NCBI GenBank assembly: GCA_031375105.1
Contig: JANMHJ010000051.1
Coordinates: 1 to 64,000 of the forward strand
From: JANMDU01 sp031375105
GTDB taxonomy: Bacteria; Pseudomonadota; Gammaproteobacteria; Burkholderiales; Burkholderiaceae_C
Reading direction: 5' to 3'
Length of the DNA: 64,000 nucleotides
The position numbers were made by a program, and so were the translations under genes. How positions within the stretch are numbered: position 1 is the stretch's first letter; each line of letters begins with the position of its first letter. Shown in pieces: positions 58,113-64,000 of the stretch. The notes below the pieces were generated by a model, which saw only the letters and a program-made list of their open reading frames with translations, ran no database searches and was not told the DNA's origin.

Positions 58113-58401
58113 ACACATCAAGGCACCCGCTCAGGGAGGAAAAGCGGGGAACGTCCAATGGACGCCCACCCGTAATTTAACAAAATCAGCAGCCGTCGAC
58201 AAGATCGTATACACAATCAAGTTGCCAAATCACCACAGAAATAGTTTGATACAGTACCTATGAATCAAAATTTAGTCACATACATGACAAGTTATTCAGA
58301 GCTTTTGCAAGATTTGACAGTTGACGACATGGAATTTACTTGACTTCACGCGTCTCGCAAAATCAAGCTCATTCCTATTTGGCTTGCCTCACAATTGCGC
58401 C
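58113..58401 (+). promoter_or_regulatory. Intergenic region upstream of hemB
   Basis: This is about 290 bases without a supported gene. It holds TTGACA at 58314-58319, immediately followed by a second TTGAC, but no good -10 at the proper distance. A short GC-rich dyad (cccgctcaggg ... gcgggg) lies near 58130. Nothing else is seen. Confidence 0.35.
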
Positions 58402-59409
58402 ATGAGCTTTCGTCCACCCACTTCATTCCCCGCCACACGCCCGCGCCGCCTGCGCCGCGATGCCTTCACCCGTAACCTCGTGCGCGAGCATGCCCTAAGC
58501 GCGCATGACCTCATCTACCCCGTCTTCATTCTGGACGGCGCAGGCCAGCGTCAAGCCGTGGGCTCAATGCCGGGGGTGGAGCGCTTGAGTGTGGATTTGC
58601 TGCTGCCGGTGGCGCAAGAATGCGTGGAACTGGGTATTCCTGTGATGGCGCTCTTCCCGGTGATTGATGCTTCGCTCAAAACACCCGATGGGCATGAAGC
58701 TTGGAACGCCCAGGGCCTCGTGCCGCGCGCCGTGCGCGAGTTAAAAAAACACTTTCCCGAGCTGGGCGTGATGACCGATGTGGCGCTCGATCCATTCACA
58801 TCGCATGGCCAAGACGGTCTGCTGGACGCAACGGGCTACATCTTGAATGACGAGACTGTAGATCTATTGGTGAAGCAGGCACTCACACAGGCTGAAGCTG
58901 GCGTAGATATTGTTGCCCCGAGTGACATGATGGACGGGCGCATTGGCGCGATTCGCCAGGCGCTCGAAGCCCATGGCTACATTCACACCCGAATCATGGC
59001 CTACAGCGCCAAATATGCCAGCGCGTTTTATGGCCCGTTTCGCGATGCGGTCGGCTCAAAGGGCAACCTGGGCAAGGCAGATAAAAAGGTGTATCAGATG
59101 GATCCGGGCAACAGCGATGAGGCGCTGCGCGAGGTAGCGCTGGATATTGCCGAGGGTGCGGACATGGTGATGGTCAAGCCCGGCATGCCATATTTAGACA
59201 TCGTGCGCCGCGTGAAAGATGAGTTCAAAGTGCCGACTTTCGCCTATCAGGTCAGCGGCGAGTATGCGATGCTCAAAGCTGCTGCGCAAAACGGCTGGCT
59301 TGACCATGATCTGGTCATGATGGAAAGCCTGCTGGCTTTCAAGCGCGCTGGAGCCGATGGCATCTTGACCTACTTTGCCCGCGAAGCAGCGCGCAAACTG
59401 CGCGACTGA
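58402..59409 (+). CDS. hemB: Porphobilinogen synthase (delta-aminolevulinate dehydratase)
   Basis: The protein has about 335 residues from ATG 58402 (MSFRPPTSFPATRPRRLRRD). Active-site lysines are in IMAYSAKYASAFYGPF and MVMVKPGMPYLDI. The metal loop reads DVALDPFTSHGQDGLLDATG, so the cysteine triad of zinc-type enzymes is replaced by Asp/Ser/Gln-type residues. This is the Mg/K-dependent type usual in betaproteobacteria. It joins two 5-aminolevulinate into porphobilinogen for haem and related tetrapyrroles. Confidence 0.95.
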   Translation: MSFRPPTSFPATRPRRLRRDAFTRNLVREHALSAHDLIYPVFILDGAGQRQAVGSMPGVERLSVDLLLPVAQECVELGIPVMALFPVIDASLKTPDGHEAWNAQGLVPRAVRELKKHFPELGVMTDVALDPFTSHGQDGLLDATGYILNDETVDLLVKQALTQAEAGVDIVAPSDMMDGRIGAIRQALEAHGYIHTRIMAYSAKYASAFYGPFRDAVGSKGNLGKADKKVYQMDPGNSDEALREVALDIAEGADMVMVKPGMPYLDIVRRVKDEFKVPTFAYQVSGEYAMLKAAAQNGWLDHDLVMMESLLAFKRAGADGILTYFAREAARKLRD

Positions 59410-59429
59410 GCCACCAGTCCGAGCCCCTA

Positions 59430-60002
59430 GTGAGCACCTCTCTCGTCAGCTTATTGGTCGTGGCCGTGCTGGTCTTTTGGGCGTTGGGTGCTTACAACCG
59501 CTTGGTGCGCTTGCGCGGCCAAGTGGTGCGCAGTTTGCAGGCTCTGGCTCAGCAATGGCAGGCGCAGGCGCAAGCGGTGGGTGTGCGTCTCGAGCAGTAT
59601 GCGCAAGGGCAAGAAACGGAATCGCAATGGGCTTCTTTAGATGACGATGCGCTGCGCTGGCGGCCATTGACACTGGCTGGGCGGCAATTCCTCGCTTGCC
59701 TAGCAGTATTGCAGGCCAAGCCACAGCAGCTGGCTGCGCTGGATGATGTGTCGTCGGTGCGCGCAGCGCGTGATATTTTTGAAACCAACTGGCTGCGCCT
59801 GCAAACGGCGCAAGACGATCTGGCAGGCACGCCCATGCCACCCGATTTGCAAACCCTTTGGGCCCAGCACGAACCGCTGGCTCATGAACGGCTGCGCGAT
59901 TACAACCAAGCGGTGCAGGCTTACCACCAAGCCATTGGCCAATTCCCGGCTTGGGTGTTGGCCTGGTTGTTTGGTTTTGGCATGACCGGCGATCTAGGTT
60001 GA
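59430..60002 (+). CDS. LemA-like membrane-anchored protein
   Basis: The protein has 190 residues from GTG 59430. An N-terminal helix (LVSLLVVAVLVFWALGAYNR) anchors it, followed by LVRLRGQVVRSLQALAQQWQ, the Y-N-x-L-V-x-L-R pattern of LemA-family proteins, and a coiled, glutamine-rich rest. A second segment PAWVLAWLFGFGMTGD resembles the LemA C-terminal motif. Function unknown. It follows hemB by 20 bases and may share its transcript. Confidence 0.8.
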   Translation: MSTSLVSLLVVAVLVFWALGAYNRLVRLRGQVVRSLQALAQQWQAQAQAVGVRLEQYAQGQETESQWASLDDDALRWRPLTLAGRQFLACLAVLQAKPQQLAALDDVSSVRAARDIFETNWLRLQTAQDDLAGTPMPPDLQTLWAQHEPLAHERLRDYNQAVQAYHQAIGQFPAWVLAWLFGFGMTGDLG

Positions 60003-60124
60003 GGATTTGTTGGATGACAGCCAAGCAAAATATGCTCATCACTTCTTTATCGTAGAAACCAGCATAGCGCTGGCGCAGCTCAAGTGATAATCTGCTGCAA
60101 CACTTTCGCCCCAAGGAGATTCGC

Positions 60125-60442
60125 TTGAAACACCACACCCTGCTTCTTACAGCGCTGCTGACTGCAGGTCTGCATACGAGCGCTTCTGCGCAAGATGTGC
60201 AACAGCTCAACATCCGCAGCTTGGCTGCCACCTGTGCCAATTGCCATGGCACCAACGGCAAAGCGCAAGACGGCTCAGCGGTCGTCAGCCTTGCGGGCTT
60301 GCCCAAAGATTACATCGTAGCGCAGATGACCGCCTTCAAAAGCGGCACACGCCCCGCCACCGTGATGCATCAGCTTGCCAAAGGCTATTCCGATGCTCAG
60401 ATTGAGCAGATCGCGGGCTATTTTGCCGCGCAGAAAAAATAA
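60125..60442 (+). CDS. c-type cytochrome, probable FccA/SoxE-like subunit of flavocytochrome c
   Basis: The protein has 105 residues. It starts at TTG 60125 with AAGGAG seven bases before it, a strong ribosome binding site for a non-ATG start. The signal peptide KHHTLLLTALLTAGLHTSAS precedes AATCANCHGTNGKAQDGS, the C-x-x-C-H haem site. The methionine ligand is in a VMHQLAKGYSDAQ-like segment. A small monohaem cytochrome 13 bases upstream of FccB-like FAD protein is the usual flavocytochrome c sulfide dehydrogenase pair, so electrons from sulfide would pass here. Confidence 0.85.
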   Translation: MKHHTLLLTALLTAGLHTSASAQDVQQLNIRSLAATCANCHGTNGKAQDGSAVVSLAGLPKDYIVAQMTAFKSGTRPATVMHQLAKGYSDAQIEQIAGYFAAQKK

Positions 60443-60455
60443 GGGAACCACGATC

Positions 60456-61760
60456 ATGATTGCCCGCAGAAACTTTCTTCAATCCTCCGCAGCTCTTTCG
60501 ATGCTGGGCTTGGCCGGTTGCGCCACCACACCGAGCGAGCAGGCCATTCCCGCCAAGGCGCGTGTCGTCGTGGTCGGCGGCGGATACGGTGGCGCGACCG
60601 CCGCCAAGTATGTACGCTTACTGTCAGACTACAAAATCGATGTGGTGCTGATTGAGCCCAATGATGCCTTCGTCTCCTGCCCGATTTCTAACCTCGTGAT
60701 CGGGGGCAGCAAGCAAATCAAGGATGTGACCAGCGCCTATGGCGGCTTGTCTAAAAACCACGGCGTTACCATGGTGAAAGACTTTGTGACTGACATTGAT
60801 GCCACGCGCCGTATCGTCACACTCGCTCGCGGTGCCCAGATTGGCTATGACAAGCTGATCGTCTCGCCCGGCATTGATTTGCTGCTGGGCAGTATCGAAG
60901 GCCTGCGCGAAGCCAGCGATGCCGGGCAGATTCTGCAAGCTTGGAAAGCAGGCGCAGAAACGGTGGCACTGCGCAAGCAATTGACAGATATGCCCGATGG
61001 CGGGACATATGCCATCACGATTCCCGTGGCACCTTACCGCTGCCCGCCCGGCCCGTATGAGCGTGCCTGCCAAGTGGCTTGGTATTTCAAACAAGCCAAG
61101 CCGCGCTCTAAAGTGTTGATCCTCGATGGCAACCCTGATGTCACCTCCAAAGCTGCGCTGTTCAAGAAAGTCTGGGCTGAGCAATACAAAGGCATCATCG
61201 AATACCGTGGCAACCACAACGTCACGGGCGTGGATGCCAAAACCGGCACGATCAAGTTTGACGTGCAAGATGATGTGAAAGCGCAGGTGCTCAACGTGCT
61301 GCCCGCCATGCGCGCAGGCCGCATCGCCGTGCAAGCGGGGCTGAACAACCAAGCCAACGGCCGCTGGTGTGGCGTGAACTATCAAAACTTTGAATCGACC
61401 GCCGCGAAAAACATCCATGTGCTCGGTGATGCCATCCAAATCGCGCCCGCCATGCCCAAGAGCGGCCACATGGCCAACAGCCATGCCAAAGTCGCTGCGG
61501 CTGCCATTGTGGCTGAGCTGTCTGGCTGGGAAATCAATGCCGCGCCCATGCTCACCAACACCTGCTACAGCTTCGTGGACGACAAAAACGTGGTGCATGT
61601 GGCCAGCGTGCATGAATATGTGGCTGCGGAGAAAACCTTCAAAACCGTGGCAGGCTCCGGCGGCGTGTCGGCGCTTGATCTCAAGTCTGACGTGACCCAG
61701 CTGGAGGGTGTGTATGCGATGAATTGGGCGCAAAACATCTGGGCAGATACGTTAGCCTGA
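60456..61760 (+). CDS. fccB: Flavocytochrome c sulfide dehydrogenase, FAD subunit (FccB-like)
   Basis: The protein has about 434 residues from ATG 60456. MIARRNFLQSSAALSMLGLA carries a twin-arginine signal and a following GCATTPS that looks like a lipobox. The dinucleotide motif VVVVGGGYGGATAAKYV is at about residues 36-52. The redox cysteines are in FVSCPISNLVIGG and YRCPPGPYERACQ. VLGDAIQIAPAMPKSGHMAN is the second FAD motif. The reaction is sulfide to sulfur (or polysulfide) with cytochrome c as acceptor, in the periplasm. A Tat plus lipobox arrangement would mean an exported folded lipoprotein. Confidence 0.9.
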   Translation: MIARRNFLQSSAALSMLGLAGCATTPSEQAIPAKARVVVVGGGYGGATAAKYVRLLSDYKIDVVLIEPNDAFVSCPISNLVIGGSKQIKDVTSAYGGLSKNHGVTMVKDFVTDIDATRRIVTLARGAQIGYDKLIVSPGIDLLLGSIEGLREASDAGQILQAWKAGAETVALRKQLTDMPDGGTYAITIPVAPYRCPPGPYERACQVAWYFKQAKPRSKVLILDGNPDVTSKAALFKKVWAEQYKGIIEYRGNHNVTGVDAKTGTIKFDVQDDVKAQVLNVLPAMRAGRIAVQAGLNNQANGRWCGVNYQNFESTAAKNIHVLGDAIQIAPAMPKSGHMANSHAKVAAAAIVAELSGWEINAAPMLTNTCYSFVDDKNVVHVASVHEYVAAEKTFKTVAGSGGVSALDLKSDVTQLEGVYAMNWAQNIWADTLA

Positions 61761-61870
61761 TCTTGACGCAGCCTTCTTCCTTCAAACCAGCAGTGCGGGT
61801 GGTGAAAGCCACCCGCACTGCTTTGCCCAATGCCTCTTCTGGTGCCAACAGTGCGCCTCGCGGCAAACCC

Positions 61871-63235
61871 ATGCCAACCACGTTGGCGCAGCAGTTGCAG
61901 CAAGTTGCTAATTTTTTGATAGCACTGCGCGCAGGAAATTCATGGGCTACCGCCCAATTTAATGTTGAAAATGCACAGCGTGCAGGTATTCAGGCAATTA
62001 CCTTCGCCGTGCTTCGGCATCTGGGCCAAGCGCATGCGCTGCGCGTGTTGCTCGCCCCCAAAAAACCTGTGCCCGCCGCCGATGCTTTGCTCACCGCCGC
62101 TTTAGCGCTGATCTGCGCCCAAAACGCGAATGATCCACCGCCCGGCGCGGTGTATGCAGACCATGTGATCGTCAGCCAAGCCGTGGAGGCAATCAAATTG
62201 CAGCCGCACTTGGCTGCGCAATCGAGCTTCATCAACGCGTGCCTGCGCCGCTTCTTGCGCGAACGCGGCCCGTTGCTAGCCTGTTTGCGCGGCAACTTGG
62301 AGGCGCAGTTCAATCATCCGCTATGGTGGGTGCGCCAAGTGCAGCGCGATTGGCCAGATGACTGGCAAGCTCTGCTGCTTGCCAACCGCCACAGCGCACC
62401 GCTCACTTTGCGAATTAATGAGCAAAATAGCTCTATTTCCCTTATAGAATCTGCGCTGGATGCTACTGAATTCATAGCAAACACGCAAATGCTTCGTGTA
62501 GCGCAATCGGGCTTACAACTCTCTCGCAGCCTGCCTGTCTCGCAGTTACCTGGTTACAACGAGGGTTGGTTTTCGGTGCAAGACGCAGCCGCGCAATTGG
62601 CGGCACCTTTGTTGATGGGGGCCGTCGCGCAACTTGCCCTGCCTCAAAAGCCGCTGCGTATCTTGGATGCCTGCGCCGCCCCGGGAGGCAAGACCTCGCA
62701 TTTGCTCGAATGGGCGACCAAGCGCAACATCGCCGTGGAAGTGATCGCGTTAGATATAGACGCTCTTCGATGCGAGCGTATCGAAGAGAATTTGCAACGC
62801 CTTCGCTTGAAAGCTCAAATCATCGTGGCCGATGCCGCCCAGCCCTCCGATTGGCATGACGGCCAGAGCTATGACGGCATCTTGCTTGATGCGCCCTGCA
62901 CTGCCAGCGGTATCGTGCGCCGTCATCCCGACATCCCTTGGCTGCGCCGCGACACCGATGTGGCAGGCCTGGCCGCACAGCAAAAACGCTTGCTCAGTGC
63001 GCTCTGGGCTTTGGTCAAACCGGGCGGCGCTCTTCTGTATTGCACCTGCTCGGTCTTCAAGGCGGAGGGCTCTGGACAGATCGAAGCGTTTGTTGCACAC
63101 AACACTGATGCCCAGTCTTTGCCTGCTCCAGGTCATTTGTTGCCCCTCAAACGCGCCGATTCGATCCCCATGCCCGAAAATTCATTGGGTGACCACGACG
63201 GATTCTTCTACGCCTTGCTGCGCAAGCGCACTTAA
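61871..63235 (+). CDS. rsmB: 16S rRNA m5C967 methyltransferase RsmB
   Basis: The protein has about 454 residues from ATG 61871. The far-upstream open frame overlaps fccB and is not used. An N-terminal NusB-like RNA-binding domain is followed by the methyltransferase core: LRILDACAAPGGKTSHLLEW, VEVIALDIDALRCERIEENL, the first catalytic Cys in ILLDAPCTASGIVRRHPDIP and the second in LLYCTCSVFKAEGSGQ. Two R1 repeats lie inside: near residues 11-27 (QVANFLIALRAGNSWA, antisense copy) and residues about 183-204 (EQNSSISLIESALDATEFIA, sense copy). Confidence 0.93.
   Translation: MPTTLAQQLQQVANFLIALRAGNSWATAQFNVENAQRAGIQAITFAVLRHLGQAHALRVLLAPKKPVPAADALLTAALALICAQNANDPPPGAVYADHVIVSQAVEAIKLQPHLAAQSSFINACLRRFLRERGPLLACLRGNLEAQFNHPLWWVRQVQRDWPDDWQALLLANRHSAPLTLRINEQNSSISLIESALDATEFIANTQMLRVAQSGLQLSRSLPVSQLPGYNEGWFSVQDAAAQLAAPLLMGAVAQLALPQKPLRILDACAAPGGKTSHLLEWATKRNIAVEVIALDIDALRCERIEENLQRLRLKAQIIVADAAQPSDWHDGQSYDGILLDAPCTASGIVRRHPDIPWLRRDTDVAGLAAQQKRLLSALWALVKPGGALLYCTCSVFKAEGSGQIEAFVAHNTDAQSLPAPGHLLPLKRADSIPMPENSLGDHDGFFYALLRKRT
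61905..61952 (-). repeat. R1 element copy 20 (antisense, near the rsmB start)
   Basis: The minus strand reads tagcccatgaatttcctgcg, then cgcagtgctatcaaaaaatt. It is a weaker match to the consensus than most copies. Confidence 0.6.
62418..62481 (+). repeat. R1 element copy 21 (sense, inside rsmB)
   Basis: It reads gagcaaaatagctctatttc, then ccttatagaatctgcgctgg, then atgctactgaattcatagca. It is nearly parallel to the rne copy (27532-27594), and both give E-Q-N-x-x-x-x-x-x-E-S-A-x-x-A-T-E-F in translation. Confidence 0.85.
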
Positions 63236-63827
63236 GCCTTGGCGGCTGTGGCTGCTGCATGCGCTCGTTGCCCTGCTGTGCGGCCTGACGATCCTGCCAA
63301 GCGCCCAAGCTCAAACCCCTGTAGAAGCTTCCAATCTGCGCGTTGAGCAAGCTGCGGATGGCCTCTATCTCAGCGCCACAGTGCGCTTTGAACTACCCGC
63401 CGCTGTGGAGGAGGCTTTGCTCAAAGGCATTCCTATGACCTTTGTGGCCGAAGCGCAGGTGCTGCGGGATCGTTGGTACTGGTATGACAAAGCCATCGCC
63501 ACAGCCAACCGCAGCGTTCGCTTGGCCTACCAGCCACTCACGCGCCGCTGGCGCTTGAGTGTGGGTGCAGGCATTGGCGAATTCTCCAGCGGCGCAAGTT
63601 TGAGCCAAAGTTTTGAGCAATTGCCCGATGCAATGGCTGCTGTGCGCCGGATCTCGCGCTGGAAAATCGCCGACGGCACCGAGATTGACGCAGATTCGCG
63701 GCACAACGTGGACTTTCGCTTCCGGTTGGACACTTCTCAATTGCCCCGCCCCATGCAAATCGGCATCACTGGCAATGCCGACTGGAACATCGCTGTCCAG
63801 CGCAATGCCCGCCCGGAGGCACGCTAG
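63189..63827 (+). CDS. DUF4390 domain-containing secreted protein
   Basis: The protein has about 212 residues if GTG 63189 is the start; it then overlaps the end of rsmB by 47 bases. No canonical start lies nearer the signal segment RLWLLHALVALLCGLTILPS then AQAQTPVEA. The mature domain (LYLSATVRFELPAAVEEALL, then GIPMTFVAEAQVLRDRWYWY and RLAYQPLTRRWRLSVGAGIG) matches DUF4390, a betaproteobacterial periplasmic family regularly placed between rsmB and ntrY. Function unknown. Confidence 0.85.
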   Translation: MTTTDSSTPCCASALKPWRLWLLHALVALLCGLTILPSAQAQTPVEASNLRVEQAADGLYLSATVRFELPAAVEEALLKGIPMTFVAEAQVLRDRWYWYDKAIATANRSVRLAYQPLTRRWRLSVGAGIGEFSSGASLSQSFEQLPDAMAAVRRISRWKIADGTEIDADSRHNVDFRFRLDTSQLPRPMQIGITGNADWNIAVQRNARPEAR

Positions 63828-63845
63828 CTTAGCGCTAGCTTGGTC

Positions 63846-64000
63846 ATGATTCGCTTAAACCCACCCAGAGACACGGCCGACAGCCCAAGTACCACGCCCT
63901 TGGGCTCAAGCCCGAGCCGCAGCATGGCCGACTCGGCGCTAGACCCTGCTCTGGGAGACCCGCTGCGCCGCCAAGCCAAGCGCAGCCGCAATCTGCGTTG
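63846..64000 (+). CDS. Probable start of an NtrY-like sensor kinase gene (runs off the right edge)
   Basis: An ATG at 63846 opens a frame of 51 codons to the window end: MIRLNPPRDTADSPSTTPLG then basic, Arg-rich ALGDPLRRQAKRSRNLR. No domain is visible yet. The assignment rests on gene order, since rsmB-DUF4390-ntrY-ntrX is common in this group. The disordered, basic start fits the cytoplasmic N-terminus of a membrane sensor. Confidence 0.45.
   Translation, partial: MIRLNPPRDTADSPSTTPLGSSPSRSMADSALDPALGDPLRRQAKRSRNLR

Noticed and set aside
58113..58401. A tRNA or small RNA gene before hemB
   Set aside because: No cloverleaf or other convincing structure could be drawn; only short dyads are present.

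Overview
The window reads as a piece of chromosome from a betaproteobacterium of the order Burkholderiales, most likely Comamonadaceae-like. This is inferred from gene families and gene order, not from an rRNA gene. The signs are four Bug/TTT-type periplasmic receptors without a permease, DUF1840, the yraN-diaA-dolP block next to rsmI, rluC beside rne, rsmB-DUF4390 followed by what looks like ntrY, a HemB that appears to lack the zinc cysteines, and a dense interspersed repeat of a kind I associate with this family. No tRNA, rRNA or CRISPR array was seen.

Layout. 1-136: the end of an IS30-like element. 0.2-3.5 kb: a rhodanese-like protein and two Bug receptors around a small unknown protein. 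4.6-12.1 kb: an aerobic CoA-thioester pathway for an ortho-substituted benzoate, best fit 2-aminobenzoate (anthranilate). It has a fused monooxygenase/reductase, a MarR regulator, an enoyl-CoA hydratase, an acyl-CoA dehydrogenase, an aryl-CoA ligase and a RidA deaminase, behind a perfect 22-bp palindromic operator. 12-24 kb: an EamA exporter, a PhyH oxygenase, three toxin-antitoxin-like pairs, two more Bug receptors, a flavin/ferredoxin reductase, Nudix, YqiA and YidD proteins, and rluC. 24.9-34 kb: housekeeping genes (rne, pyk, dolP, gmhA/diaA, yraN, rsmI). 34-42 kb: redox and hydrolase genes (TlpA, cytochrome c', cytochrome b561, M20 peptidase, esterases, an extradiol dioxygenase). 42-48 kb: a D-amino-acid/ketimine cluster with two solute-binding proteins and a LysR regulator. 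49-54 kb: CorA, a metallo-hydrolase and two divergent TerC genes, each behind its own yybP-ykoY (manganese) riboswitch. 54-64 kb: pntAA-AB-B, Nudix, hemB, a flavocytochrome c sulfide dehydrogenase pair, rsmB, DUF4390 and the start of a probable sensor kinase.

Three repeat families cut across this layout and are the most interesting part. Family R1 is a roughly 50-bp degenerate element present about 21 times. About a dozen copies lie inside protein-coding genes without breaking the frame, including several signal peptides; this resembles in principle the Rickettsia palindromic elements. Family R2 is a roughly 100-125 nt element with a conserved core (GAGGTCAAGGAGGAG ... GGGGGACACGA) closed by a long stem of variable sequence. 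Its non-Watson-Crick pairs become G-U pairs in only one orientation, which argues for selection as RNA. It occurs as two divergent pairs, each in a gap between convergent genes. Family R3 consists of inverted arrays of cgcgaaag-type units in three intergenic gaps, two of them inside the anthranilate-type operon.
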